From NCBI GenBank assembly GCA_009772985.1, contig WOUS01000007.1, forward strand, positions 1-64,000: a stretch of DNA of 64,000 bases, given 5' to 3'. A program made the position numbers and the translations under genes. How positions within the stretch are numbered: position 1 is the first letter of the stretch; the number at the start of each line of letters is the position of its first letter. Shown here one piece after another: positions 38,672-47,095 of this stretch. This DNA comes from Anaerolineaceae bacterium (GTDB lineage: Bacteria > Chloroflexota > Anaerolineae > Anaerolineales > Villigracilaceae). Under the pieces are notes generated by a model that did no database searches, was not told the origin of the DNA, and saw only the letters and a list, made by a program, of their open reading frames with translations.

Positions 38672-39328
38672 TTATTCCTCTTTGTCGAATGTACTCCCGG
38701 CGTCCGCCGTCTGGAATTCCTTCCAGACTTCAGAGACGACCGGGGCAAGAATGGTGTACGAGAAGCCGCGCCGGGCGAGAAACCCGCCCAGTTTCTGGCG
38801 GAAGTCGGGCCATTCCAGACCGGCGTACCGCCGCGCCTGTTTGCGGGCGGCCGCGTAGGCCAGGGCTTCCTCGTCCACATCACGGTCCAGCACGGACCCG
38901 ATCACGTCTTCCTCCAGCCCCTTCCGGCGGAGTTCCATCCGCAGGGCGGATTTGCTGCGCGGGCGGAAGGCGCTGCGGTTCTCCACCCAGGCCTGGGCGA
39001 AGGAGGCGTCGTTGAGCAGGTCGGCTTTCTGGAGGCGGCCGACCGTTTCCTCGACGAGCGCCTCGTCACAGCCTTTCTTGAGAAGGTTCTGGCGCACTTC
39101 CTGCGAAGAACGCGGGCGGTAACTCAGGAAGTGCAGGGCTTTCTGGTAGGTGACTTCCCTGGCGTCTTCGGCCTGCAGGGCGGCGATCTTTTCCTCGCCC
39201 AGTTCCTGCCCGGCCGTGAGCCAGGCGGCGGTGAAACGGGCCAGCCCGAAGGCGAAGTCCCCGTCCAGGTAAACGTTCACCCGCCGGGGGTTCTTCTTCT
39301 GGGGTTCGATGGCCGTGATTTTTCTCAT
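38672..39328 (-). CDS. recX: Regulatory protein RecX
   Basis: Protein of 218 residues from MRKITAIEPQKKNPRRVNVYLD. It consists of three tandem three-helix RecX repeats; visible segments are LHFLSYRPRSSQEVRQNLLKKG and RMELRRKGLEEDVI. RecX modulates RecA filaments. The open frame extends upstream to 39400 but that part is the dispersed palindrome, so the start is placed at 39328. recA is not in the window. rny follows after 2 nt. Confidence 0.88.
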   Translation of the reverse strand: MRKITAIEPQKKNPRRVNVYLDGDFAFGLARFTAAWLTAGQELGEEKIAALQAEDAREVTYQKALHFLSYRPRSSQEVRQNLLKKGCDEALVEETVGRLQKADLLNDASFAQAWVENRSAFRPRSKSALRMELRRKGLEEDVIGSVLDRDVDEEALAYAAARKQARRYAGLEWPDFRQKLGGFLARRGFSYTILAPVVSEVWKEFQTADAGSTFDKEE

Positions 39329-39338
39329 GCTGCTCCCG

Positions 39339-39392
39339 CCCTCACCCCCGGCCCCTCTCCCAAAAATGGGAGAGGGGGGAGCGAGTGAGGGT
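39339..39392. repeat. CCCTCACCC palindrome at the recX start
   Basis: CCCTCACCCCCGGCCCCTCTCCC and its near-complement flank AAAAAT; the arms are about 22 nt. It lies within 15 nt of the recX start codon, in the place of a leader. Confidence 0.75.
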
Positions 39393-39401
39393 TTAAACAC
39401 A

Positions 39402-39542
39402 CACAGCCGCAGGCCGCCTTGCGGAGGTCACGGCTGTGGAAACTGTCCCTGGATGGAACCGGCTCCTGCGCCCGCCCGGAGCAGGAAAACCCAGTTTGGC
39501 GGAGTCCGGCAACGGGTCCGTTACCGGCGGCGGGATGGGTTT
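39402..39542. ncRNA. Possible structured RNA upstream of recX
   Basis: Three nested or adjacent pairings are visible: CACAGCCG with CGGCTGTG (39402-39438), CCGGCAACGG with CCGTTACCGG (39506-39527), and AAACCCA (39487-39493) with TGGGTTT (39536-39542) closing around the second. No open frame with a ribosome-binding site is present. I could not match it to 6S, SRP, RNase P or tmRNA. The strand is uncertain. The rest of the 39401-39881 spacer shows nothing clear. Confidence 0.35.
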
Positions 39543-39881
39543 GGTGAAGTCGTCAGTCGCTCGTTTTCGCCTTGTTCGTCAGTTGCTCTAATTCAGACTT
39601 CCCAGATGTGCCCGCGTTTTGGGTCGGGGGCGTACCCGGATTTTCCAGGAGTTCCAGTTTCAAGCCGTGGCCGCGGATTCGATGATGGTGTTGATGAGCG
39701 GCTGTTCCAATTATACTTGAAAATGGCCGCGCGTGGCGGATTCCGACTTGTTCAGGCGGCTTGTCACCAGGAATAAGGTCAGGCGTTCGTCTGAAAACGT
39801 GACAAAAGGAACTACCGATGGATGGAGGACTCGTGCCATAATAGAGCATCCATTTTCAGCCAATTTCCACTGGAGGTTTCT

Positions 39882-42140
39882 ATGCCTAAAGTCACTGATG
39901 ATGAAGCCCGCGAGTATCACCGTCTCAAGGGCAAACCTGGGAAGATCGCCGTTATCCCGACCAAACCGATGGACACTCAGCGGGACCTGAGCCTGGCCTA
40001 CACGCCGGGCGTGGCGGTCCCTGTACTGGACATCGAGAAGGACCCGGAGGCTGCCTACGAGTACACTTCGAAAGGCAACCTGGTGGCAGTGGTCTCGAAC
40101 GGGACGGCCATCCTCGGCCTGGGCGACCGCGGCGCGCTGGCGAGCAAGCCGGTCATGGAGGGGAAGGGCGTTCTGTTCAAGAGGTTCGCTGACGTGGACG
40201 TGTTCGATATCGAGGTGGATAGCCACGACCCGGACGAGATCATCAACGTGGTGCGCGCCATCGCCCCGACCTTCGGCGGCATCAACCTGGAAGATATCAA
40301 GGCTCCGGAATGTTTCTACATCGAAGAGACGCTCAAGGGGATGCTCGACATTCCGGTCTTCCACGATGACCAGCACGGTACGGCCATCATCTCGTCCGCC
40401 GCGCTTGCCAACGCACTTGAAATACTGGGCAAGAAGCACGGTGAGATCAAGATGGTCATCTCCGGCGCGGGGGCCTCGGCCATTTCGTGCGCCAAACTGG
40501 CCATGCGCTGGGGCGTCAAGAAAGAGAACATCATGATGCTCGACAGCAAGGGCGTCATCTACAAGGGCCGCACAGAGGGCATGAACAAATACAAGGAAGA
40601 GTTCATCGTGGATACCGACCGCCGCACCCTGGCGGACGCGGTGCGCGGCTGTGACGTGTTTTACGGGCTATCGGTTGCCAACGTGCTGACTCCCGAAATG
40701 GTCAAAACGATGTCGGAGCGCCCGTTCATCTGCGCCATGGCCAACCCGGACCCGGAAATCAAATACGAACTGGCGAAGGAAGCCAACCCTCACGCAATCA
40801 TTGCCACCGGCCGCTCGGACTATCCCAACCAGGTCAACAACGTGCTGGGTTTCCCGTTCATCTTCCGCGGCGCCCTCGACGTGCGCGCCAGGGCCATCAA
40901 CGAAGAGATGAAATTCGCCGCCTCGCAGGCGCTCTATAACCTGACCCGCGAAGATGTGCCCGATTACGTTATGCGCGCCTACGGTGTGGAAAACATGAAA
41001 TTCGGCGCCGAGTACATCATCCCCAAGCCGCTGGATATGCGCGTCATGCTGTGGGAATCCACGGCGGTCGCCAAGGCCGCCATGGAGACCGGGGTGGCCC
41101 GCAAGAAAGTTGATATTGACGAGTATCGCGAGCAGTTGGCTTTCCGCCAGGGCATGGGCGCCCGCGTGCGCTACTTCTTCATGAACAAGGCCAAGACCGC
41201 CAAGCCGAAGAAGCGGATTGTCTTTGCCGAGGGCGAGGAGATCAAGATCATCCGCGCCGCCGCCCAGATCGCGGACGAGGGCATTGCCGCCCCGATCCTC
41301 ATCGGCCGCCCGGACGTGATCAACAGCAAGAGCGGCGAACTCGGCAAGACCTGCTGCGCAGACATCGTTGACCCGGCCAACTTCAAGAAGATTGACGAGT
41401 ATGCCAGGACCTATCTCGCCCTGCGCGAGCGCAAGGGCGTCACGCTGGCCCAGGCCTACAAGCGCGTGCGCGAACCCAATGTGTTCGGTCCGATGATGGT
41501 CAAGATGGGCGATGCCGACGCCTTCGTTTCCGGCCTGACCTACGATTACCCGGATGTCATCCGCCCGGCGCTGGAGATCCACCACACCCGCCCCGGCGCG
41601 GAACGCGTCACCGGCGTGTACATCATGATCGTGGACGACCGCGTCTTCCTGTTCACCGACGCCACGGTCAACATTGACCCGACCGCCGAGGACCTGGCCG
41701 AGATCGCCTGCCGCGCCGCCGAGTTCGCCAGGCAGATCGAACTGGAACCGCGCGTGGCCTTCCTCTCGTTCTCCAACTTCGGTTCCACGCCGCACCCCTT
41801 GCAGGCGAAGGTCCGCAAGGCGGTGGAACTGGTCAAGGCGCGCCATCCCGATTTTGCCGTGGACGGCGAGATGCAGGCCGATACCGCCGTGGTTCCCGGA
41901 ATCACCGAGGAACGCTATCCGTTCAGCGCGGTCAAGGACGCCAACGTGCTGGTCTTCCCGTCGCTCGAGTCGGCCAACATCGCCTACAAACTGCTGGCCC
42001 GCCTGGGCAACGCCACGGCCATCGGCCCGATCCTGCTCGGCGCCGGCGCCCCGATCCACGTCCTCCAGACCGGCGATGAAGTGGACTCCATCGTCCAGAT
42101 GGCCGCGGTGGCCGCCATGGATGCCATGAGCCGCAAATAG
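39882..42140 (+). CDS. maeB: NADP-dependent malic enzyme with phosphotransacetylase-like domain
   Basis: Protein of 752 residues. The malic enzyme half (1-430) has SLAYTPGVAVPVLDIEKD, KNITO-free FKRFADVDVFDIEVD, FHDDQHGTAI and the dinucleotide-binding VISGAGASAISCAKLAM. The C-terminal half (about 440-752) is phosphotransacetylase-like (RIVFAEGEEIKIIRAAA, DAFVSGLTYDYPD) and is regulatory in known MaeB. The enzyme converts malate to pyruvate and CO2, providing NAD(P)H. GGAGG precedes ATG 39882, which is chosen over an upstream start at 39822. It is a single-gene unit. Confidence 0.93.
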   Translation: MPKVTDDEAREYHRLKGKPGKIAVIPTKPMDTQRDLSLAYTPGVAVPVLDIEKDPEAAYEYTSKGNLVAVVSNGTAILGLGDRGALASKPVMEGKGVLFKRFADVDVFDIEVDSHDPDEIINVVRAIAPTFGGINLEDIKAPECFYIEETLKGMLDIPVFHDDQHGTAIISSAALANALEILGKKHGEIKMVISGAGASAISCAKLAMRWGVKKENIMMLDSKGVIYKGRTEGMNKYKEEFIVDTDRRTLADAVRGCDVFYGLSVANVLTPEMVKTMSERPFICAMANPDPEIKYELAKEANPHAIIATGRSDYPNQVNNVLGFPFIFRGALDVRARAINEEMKFAASQALYNLTREDVPDYVMRAYGVENMKFGAEYIIPKPLDMRVMLWESTAVAKAAMETGVARKKVDIDEYREQLAFRQGMGARVRYFFMNKAKTAKPKKRIVFAEGEEIKIIRAAAQIADEGIAAPILIGRPDVINSKSGELGKTCCADIVDPANFKKIDEYARTYLALRERKGVTLAQAYKRVREPNVFGPMMVKMGDADAFVSGLTYDYPDVIRPALEIHHTRPGAERVTGVYIMIVDDRVFLFTDATVNIDPTAEDLAEIACRAAEFARQIELEPRVAFLSFSNFGSTPHPLQAKVRKAVELVKARHPDFAVDGEMQADTAVVPGITEERYPFSAVKDANVLVFPSLESANIAYKLLARLGNATAIGPILLGAGAPIHVLQTGDEVDSIVQMAAVAAMDAMSRK

Positions 42141-42212
42141 TTCCTCTCACAACCCAACCCTGTTTTGGGGACGGTCTCCCGACCGTCCCCGTTTTTGTGC
42201 TAGAATAGAGAC

Positions 42213-42617
42213 ATGCTATCTCCCGACTCTCCAACCCTCCGCGCCCACAAGCGACAAGTTTGGTGGCAGATTCTTATTCCGATGATTTTCGTCGTCTTGC
42301 TGGGATTGGCGGCCGGCGGGCTGACCATCGCGGCCGGCCTTTCCGAAGCGTCCCGGACCCGGGTCTGGGCCGACGTTTCGATCATCTGGATGCTCGCCCC
42401 GGCATTGCTCTTTGCCCTGGCAGGAGTCGCTGTTTTGGCGGGCATGATCTACGCCGTTGCCCGGCTGACGCGCGTCACGCCGCGCTTTACCTCCCGCGCG
42501 CAGCAGGTTGCCGGTCAGGCTGCCGCCGCGACGCGCAAAGCCGCCGACGGGATCACAAAACCCTTCGTCTGGCTCCAGCAGGCCGGGGCAGTGCTTAAAT
42601 CCATTTTCAAATTGTAG
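42213..42617 (+). CDS. Small membrane protein
   Basis: Protein of 134 residues with two membrane helices (about 20-44 and 57-83). A cytoplasmic tail follows with a helical Ala-rich part (SRAQQVAGQAAAATRKAADG) and a hydrophobic C-terminal helix. No family is recognised. It is followed after 19 nt by another small membrane protein, so the two are likely an operon and may form a complex. Confidence 0.6.
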   Translation: MLSPDSPTLRAHKRQVWWQILIPMIFVVLLGLAAGGLTIAAGLSEASRTRVWADVSIIWMLAPALLFALAGVAVLAGMIYAVARLTRVTPRFTSRAQQVAGQAAAATRKAADGITKPFVWLQQAGAVLKSIFKL

Positions 42618-42636
42618 AGACGGAAAGGTTCATCGT

Positions 42637-42870
42637 ATGGACGAAACAGAGATCATCCCGCAGCCTGAAGTTGACAATTCCTGGAAAACCAAGACGCTGG
42701 TCATCGGCGGCGTGATCGGCGCGCTGGTCGGCGTCGGCGGGGCGTTCCTGCTCGTGCGGCGCGCCGAACAGCAGGGCAAGCCTCTCGCCATCTCGACCGG
42801 CAAGGGCGTGCAACTGGGGATGCTCATCGCCGGCCTGCTGCGCTCCATCCTTTCACTCGGCGACGGCTAG
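42637..42870 (+). CDS. Small membrane protein
   Basis: Protein of 77 residues with an acidic N-terminus, one Gly-rich membrane helix (TLVIGGVIGALVGVGGAFLLV), basic VRRAEQQGK and a second hydrophobic stretch (GMLIAGLLRSIL). The Gly-zipper pattern suggests oligomerisation. GGAAAGG lies upstream of ATG 42637. Function is unknown; it pairs with the preceding gene and ends at a terminator. Confidence 0.65.
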   Translation: MDETEIIPQPEVDNSWKTKTLVIGGVIGALVGVGGAFLLVRRAEQQGKPLAISTGKGVQLGMLIAGLLRSILSLGDG

Positions 42871-42888
42871 ACGATCAGCAATAGACGC

Positions 42889-42924
42889 TAAAACGACCGG
42901 GATTGTCCTTGGTCGTTTCGTTTT
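42889..42924 (+). terminator. Terminator after the small membrane genes
   Basis: AAACGACC pairs with GGTCGTTT around a 12-nt loop, followed by CGTTTTA. Confidence 0.85.
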
Positions 42925-42969
42925 AAAAACTGTAAACTTGCAAGTCGTCTGCCCGGCTTGTAAGACTTG

Positions 42970-44163
42970 TCAGACCTTATGACATACCAGGCCTTTTAAA
43001 TACGCCCCCTCGGGGAAATTCAGCGCCACAGGGTGGTCGGGACCCTGGGCCAGGCGCGCCACGATGCGCGCTTCTACGCCCGCGTCCAGCGCCGCGCCCG
43101 CCACGATCTTCTGGAACAGGGCCGCGTCCACGCCGCCGGAACAGGAGAAGGTGACCAGCATCCCGCCGGGGCGCAGGAGTTTGAAGCCGAGCAGGTTGAT
43201 GTCCTTGTAGCCGCGGGCGGCTTTTTCGGCTTGGGCAGCGGTGGGGGCGAACTTGGGCGGGTCGAGGATGACCATGTCGAAGGAACGGCCTTCGTCGCGG
43301 AAGGTGCGCAGGAGTTGGAAAACGTCGCCTTCCAGAACAGAATGACGAGAAACGGGTAATGAGTTTAAAGAGACATTCTCTTGACATAGCGATAACGCGT
43401 CCGCCGAGGCGTCCACCGAAAGCACGGACTTGGCCCCGCCCGCCAGCGCGTTGACCGTGAACCCGCCGGTGTAGCAGAAACAGTCCAGCACGTCGCGGCC
43501 CTCGGCCATCCCGCGGACCGTCAGCCTGTTTTCGCGCTGGTCGAGGTAGAAGCCGGTCTTGTGGCCGGTTTCGAGGTTGACGTGAAATTTCAGGTTGTTT
43601 TCGGTGATAGTGAATGGTGAATGGGGAATAGCCCCGCGCAGGGGGCCGACGCGCGGGGCCAGCCCTTCGAGTGTGCGCACATCCGCGTCGGAGCGTTCGT
43701 AGATCGTCCCCAGGCCGGTCTCTTCGAGCAGGGTGTCGGCGATGGTTTCTTTCCAGAATTCCGCCCCGGCGGTCAGGGATTGGAGCACGAGCACTTCGCC
43801 GTATCGGTCAACGATGAGGCCGGGGAGGCCGTCGGATTCGGCGTGGATGAGGCGGAGAGCAGAGAGTGGAGAATAGTGAATAGAGAATAGCGCCTGGCGC
43901 ACAGAGACAGCGCGTCGGATACGTTGGTGGAAAAAGGACGCGTCCACCGGTTCGGACGGGTCGAAGGTCCAGACGCGGGCGCGGATTTGGGAGGCGGGGC
44001 TGTAGGCGGCGCGGGCAAGGAACTGCCCGTCGGCAGCCAGCAGGTCCACGGTCCCGCCCGAAGCGGGGTTGCCATCCACGCGCTCCACCGCGCCGGAGAA
44101 AATCCACGGGTGGCGGCGCAGGAGCGATTTTTCGCGTCCGGGTTTGAGGGTCAGTGATGCCAT
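42970..44163 (-). CDS. rlmI: SAM-dependent rRNA methyltransferase (RlmI-like)
   Basis: Protein of 397 residues. An N-terminal PUA domain (LKPGREKSLLRRHPWIFSGAV) is followed by the RFM methyltransferase core: GLIVDRYG, GHKTGFYLDQRENR, DVLDCFCYTGGFTVNAL (SAM site), DMVILDPPKF and SCSGGVD. RlmI methylates C1962 of 23S rRNA. Three short stretches (near residues 93-106, 179-190 and 269-285) are encoded by the degenerate GTGAATAGTGAAT-type repeats and look like in-frame insertions. The gene stands alone. Confidence 0.85.
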   Translation of the reverse strand: MASLTLKPGREKSLLRRHPWIFSGAVERVDGNPASGGTVDLLAADGQFLARAAYSPASQIRARVWTFDPSEPVDASFFHQRIRRAVSVRQALFSIHYSPLSALRLIHAESDGLPGLIVDRYGEVLVLQSLTAGAEFWKETIADTLLEETGLGTIYERSDADVRTLEGLAPRVGPLRGAIPHSPFTITENNLKFHVNLETGHKTGFYLDQRENRLTVRGMAEGRDVLDCFCYTGGFTVNALAGGAKSVLSVDASADALSLCQENVSLNSLPVSRHSVLEGDVFQLLRTFRDEGRSFDMVILDPPKFAPTAAQAEKAARGYKDINLLGFKLLRPGGMLVTFSCSGGVDAALFQKIVAGAALDAGVEARIVARLAQGPDHPVALNFPEGAYLKGLVCHKV

Positions 44164-44250
44164 AGTATTCTCCTCACCACAAAGGACACAAAGAGCACAA
44201 AGGAAGAACCCTTGTGCTCTTAACTTCGTGTCCCTTTGAGCCCTTCGTGG

Positions 44251-45462
44251 TTAAGAAATGATGCCGATTTCGCGCCCGGCCTGCTCGATCACGCCCAGGG
44301 CGTACTCGATCTCCTTCGGCTCGTGCGCGGCGGTGACGGTGGCGCGCAGGCGCGCCAGTCCCTCCGGCACGGCGGGGGAGACGACCGGCAGGACGAACAG
44401 GTCTTTGTGCTGGCAGGCTTGGGTCAGTTTGAAGGCGCGCTCGTCGGACCCGCACAGCACCGGGACGATGGCGGTGGTGGTCAGCAGGGTGTCGAACCCG
44501 GCGCCTTTCAGGCCGTTGATGAACTGCTGGCCGTTGGCGTTGACTTTTTCGATGCGCCAGGGTTCGTCGAGGATGACTTTAAAAGACTCGTTGGCGGCGG
44601 CGGCCTGCGCCGGGGGCAGGGCGGCGGAGAAGATGTAAGCCCGGCTGGCGTGGCGCAGGTACTGGATGAGTTCCTTCTTGCCGGCCACGTATCCGCCCAC
44701 CGATGGGATGGTCTTGCTGAGCGTGCCCATTTTGATGTCCACGCTGTCCCACATGTCGAAGTGCTCCTCGATGCCGCGCCCGGTCTTGCCGAGCACGCCC
44801 AGCGAGTGGGCCTCATCCATCATCAGCCAGGCGTTGTACTTTTTGCATAATTCCACCACGCGCGGGAAATCAATCACGTCCCCATCCATGCTGAAGACCG
44901 CGTCGGCGATGACCATTTTGGCGACGCCCTCCGGGACCTGCTGGAGGCGGTGCTCCAGGTCGGCCATGTCGTTGTGCCGGAAGCGGCGAAACTCCGCACC
45001 GGACATCAGGCAGCCGTCCACGATGGAGGCGTGGTTGAGTTTGTCGGACAGGACGTAGTCGCCGCGCCCCATCAGGGTGGAGATGACGGCCAGGTTGGTG
45101 GCGTAACCGGACGAGTAGGTGATGGCCGCCTCGGCGTGCTTGAACCCGGCGATGGTCTCTTCCAGTTCGGTGTGGATGGTCAGCGACCCGGCCAGGGTGC
45201 GGACGCCGTTCGTGCCGGTGCCGAACTTGTCCACGGCGGCTTTGGCGGCGGCGTTGATGCGTGGATGGCCGAGCAGGCCGAGGTAGCCGTACGAGGCGTA
45301 CATGCCCATTTCCCGCCCTTTGACGACAACCCGCGACCCGCCTTTGATCTCCTCGACCGGCTGGTTGTAGAAATACAAGTCGTTCTCGCGCAGCATTTTC
45401 TCGCGGTCGGTGAAGAATTTGATGCGGCGGGTGACAGCATCATCGGTGTGGTGGAAGTCCAT
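44251..45462 (-). CDS. kbl: Alpha-oxoamine synthase, probably 2-amino-3-ketobutyrate CoA ligase
   Basis: PLP-dependent enzyme of 403 residues. It shows YGYLGLLGHPRINAAAKAA, GTGTNGVRTLAGS, the Asp/His of MMDEAHSLGVLGKTGRG and the PLP lysine in MGTLSKTIPSVGG. Family members join an amino acid to an acyl-CoA with loss of CO2 (Kbl, BioF, HemA, SPT). Kbl (glycine plus acetyl-CoA) is the best guess, but tdh is not adjacent, so BioF or another activity is possible. AGAGGAG precedes ATG 45462; the longer frame is rejected. Confidence 0.8.
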   Translation of the reverse strand: MDFHHTDDAVTRRIKFFTDREKMLRENDLYFYNQPVEEIKGGSRVVVKGREMGMYASYGYLGLLGHPRINAAAKAAVDKFGTGTNGVRTLAGSLTIHTELEETIAGFKHAEAAITYSSGYATNLAVISTLMGRGDYVLSDKLNHASIVDGCLMSGAEFRRFRHNDMADLEHRLQQVPEGVAKMVIADAVFSMDGDVIDFPRVVELCKKYNAWLMMDEAHSLGVLGKTGRGIEEHFDMWDSVDIKMGTLSKTIPSVGGYVAGKKELIQYLRHASRAYIFSAALPPAQAAAANESFKVILDEPWRIEKVNANGQQFINGLKGAGFDTLLTTTAIVPVLCGSDERAFKLTQACQHKDLFVLPVVSPAVPEGLARLRATVTAAHEPKEIEYALGVIEQAGREIGIIS

Positions 45463-45500
45463 GGGTGGCTCCTCTTTGTCGGGAATGTGCGAAGTATAGC

Positions 45501-45536
45501 ACAGACTTCCGAAGTCATTCTGCTTCGGAAGTCTGT
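45501..45536. repeat. AGACTTCCG palindrome left of mazEF
   Basis: ACAGACTTCCGAAG pairs perfectly with CTTCGGAAGTCTGT around 8 nt. It is the same family as 26133-26165 and 46240-46272 and lies on the left side of mazEF. Confidence 0.75.
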
Positions 45537-45598
45537 CGCTTCTTTCTGGACTTCGAGCCTGCGCGCTGTTACCGGGCCGGGCGCGGCGGGGAGGAGGC

Positions 45599-45640
45599 TT
45601 GCCGGTTCGCGGGAACGGGTGTATCATCATTGTAGATACA
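45599..45640 (+). promoter_or_regulatory. Promoter and operator of mazEF
   Basis: TTGCCG (45599-45604) and TATCAT (45622-45627) are 17 nt apart. The inverted repeat TGTATC-N9-GATACA (45620-45640) covers the -10 and is a likely MazE operator. Confidence 0.7.
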
Positions 45641-45651
45641 AGGAGAACGAT

Positions 45652-45891
45652 ATGAAAACTCGCGTTCAGAAATGGGGCAACAGCCTGGCAGTGCGGATTC
45701 CCCAGCATGTTATCCGGGAAGCCGGGCTGGCATATAACACCGCGGTTGAAATGAAGGTGGAAGAAGGAAAACTGGTTATCCAACGGACCGATGAGAATCC
45801 CACCCTTGAAGCATTGCTGGCAAAAGTCACGCCGGAGAACATCCACAAAGAAGTGGAAACCGGCGAATCAGCCGGGAATGAGGTGTGGTAA
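45652..45891 (+). CDS. mazE: MazE-like antitoxin (AbrB/SpoVT fold)
   Basis: Protein of 79 residues. The swapped-hairpin DNA-binding domain is clear: RVQKWGNSLAVRIPQHVIREAGL and the VEEGKLVIQ strand. The acidic C-terminal tail would occupy the MazF active site. AGGAG precedes ATG 45652. It overlaps mazF by 1 nt (TAATG), so translation is coupled. The operon has its own promoter and operator. Confidence 0.92.
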   Translation: MKTRVQKWGNSLAVRIPQHVIREAGLAYNTAVEMKVEEGKLVIQRTDENPTLEALLAKVTPENIHKEVETGESAGNEVW

Positions 45892-46223
45892 TGGCCTACG
45901 TCCCGGAGCGCGGCGACCTGGTCTGGTTGACATTTAATCCGCAGGCAGGGCATGAGCAGGCTGGCCGCCGCCCGGCAGTGGTGCTCTCTCCGGCTGCTTA
46001 TAACGGGAAAGTGGGGCTGGCGCTGCTCTGTCCCATCACCAGCCAAGTCAAAGGCTATCCGTTCGAGGTGGCCCTGCCGGGGGGGCTGCCCATCAGCGGC
46101 GTGATCCTCGCCGACCAGGTCAAGAGTCTGGACTGGCAGGCGCGGGAGGCGGAGAAAATCGCCAGGTTGTCTGATCCCGTCATGCAGGATGTGTTGTCCA
46201 AAATCGGCGCACTGTTGAAATGA
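45891..46223 (+). CDS. mazF: MazF-like endoribonuclease toxin
   Basis: Protein of 110 residues with the MazF/PemK fold: PERGDLVWLTFNPQAGHEQAGRRPAVVLSP (two adjoining motifs), CPITSQVKGYPFEV, and VILADQVKSLDW. The Arg and Thr of RRPAVVLSP and PITS are the usual catalytic positions. It cleaves mRNA at short sequences when free of MazE. The second palindrome of the AGACTTCCG family lies 17 nt after the stop. Confidence 0.93.
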   Translation: MAYVPERGDLVWLTFNPQAGHEQAGRRPAVVLSPAAYNGKVGLALLCPITSQVKGYPFEVALPGGLPISGVILADQVKSLDWQAREAEKIARLSDPVMQDVLSKIGALLK

Positions 46224-46239
46224 TCGAGGCCGCAGAGAA

Positions 46240-46272
46240 AGACTTCCGAGGTCCCCGGGACTTCGGAAGTCT
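46240..46272. repeat. AGACTTCCG palindrome right of mazEF
   Basis: AGACTTCCGAGGTCCC and GGGACTTCGGAAGTCT pair with one G-T around CG. It mirrors the copy at 45501-45536 so that mazEF is bracketed. Confidence 0.75.
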
Positions 46273-46329
46273 GCCATTAAAACAAGCGCGCCGGAATTCA
46301 AACGGTTTTCTCAAAACGGTCCTTCTGGA

Positions 46330-46722
46330 TCAGAGATCGTCAATGTCCCGGATCTGCAACTTCAGCGCGTCGATGGAGACGAACAATTCCAGCAGCGACA
46401 GTCCCAGCGAGATCATCAGGCTGATGAGGCTGGCCCCAAAGAGGTATTTGCCAGCCAATTCCAGCCCGGCGAAGAGCATAAACATGCACAGGGCGCTGCC
46501 GAAGAAGGAAAGTACGCCGAAAATTTGCATGTGCCGGATGATGGCGATGCGGTAGCGCAGGTTGTGCAACTGCCCCTTGATCTTCGCGTCTGGTTCGGTT
46601 TTGTAGCGGGCATAGAGTTCACGCGTCAGGTTGGCCAGGGTCAGGAAGCGGCTGGTGTAGGCCAGGAAGAGCAGGGAGATGGCCGGGAAGAGCAGGGCCG
46701 GGGTGGTGAGGGTGAAGTCCAT
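46330..46722 (-). CDS. DUF2721 membrane protein
   Basis: Protein of 130 residues with three membrane helices (about 8-28, 62-86, 93-118). The N-terminal LTTPALLFPAISLLFLAYTSRFLTL and RYRIAIIRHMQ match DUF2721, a family without assigned function. The MNT-HEPN pair on the same strand ends 1 nt upstream, so they may share a transcript. Confidence 0.82.
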   Translation of the reverse strand: MDFTLTTPALLFPAISLLFLAYTSRFLTLANLTRELYARYKTEPDAKIKGQLHNLRYRIAIIRHMQIFGVLSFFGSALCMFMLFAGLELAGKYLFGASLISLMISLGLSLLELFVSIDALKLQIRDIDDL

Positions 46723-46723
46723 T

Positions 46724-47095
46724 TCAGCCCAGGATTTCCTTTACTTTGGCGATAAATGTCCCGGCTGCCTCGAGGATTTCCTTTGCCCCCTCGCCGCTGA
46801 CGGGTGCGAACGGCGCGTAGTCGCTTCGTTCCCGCGCCGACTGCGCCTGTCCCAAGTAGTGAAGATACTCGGCATCCACCTGCCCTGTGATGACGAACAA
46901 TTCCCGGAATTTTGCGATGGAGGCTGAATGCCTGCGTAAATCCAAGCCTTTCGAGAGCAGGGCCGCTTTGGCCGCGTAGAACATGGCGTAATAGGCGCGG
47001 GAGATGGCATCGTCGAACAGGCCGATGGCGAAAATCTGGCGGGCGTGGTCGAGTTTCATCTCGGCCAGTACCAGCCAGGTTTTCGGATCCTTCAT
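46724..47095 (-). CDS. HEPN-domain protein
   Basis: Protein of 123 residues from MKDPKTWLVLAEMKLDHA. HEPN features include LFDDAISRAYYAMFYAAKAAL and the RxxxxH-like RRHSASIAKFREL. HEPN proteins form helical dimers; with a paired MNT nucleotidyltransferase they make a toxin-antitoxin system in which HEPN is often an RNase that is AMPylated. The start overlaps the MNT stop by 4 nt (ATGA). Confidence 0.85.
   Translation of the reverse strand: MKDPKTWLVLAEMKLDHARQIFAIGLFDDAISRAYYAMFYAAKAALLSKGLDLRRHSASIAKFRELFVITGQVDAEYLHYLGQAQSARERSDYAPFAPVSGEGAKEILEAAGTFIAKVKEILG

Noticed and set aside
39402-39542. Identity as RNase P, 6S, SRP or tmRNA
   Set aside because: None of the conserved core motifs of these RNAs could be recognised, so only an unassigned structured RNA is reported.
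39309-39776. 155-residue plus-strand open frame over the recX start region
   Set aside because: It runs through a dispersed palindrome and the structured segment and resembles no protein.
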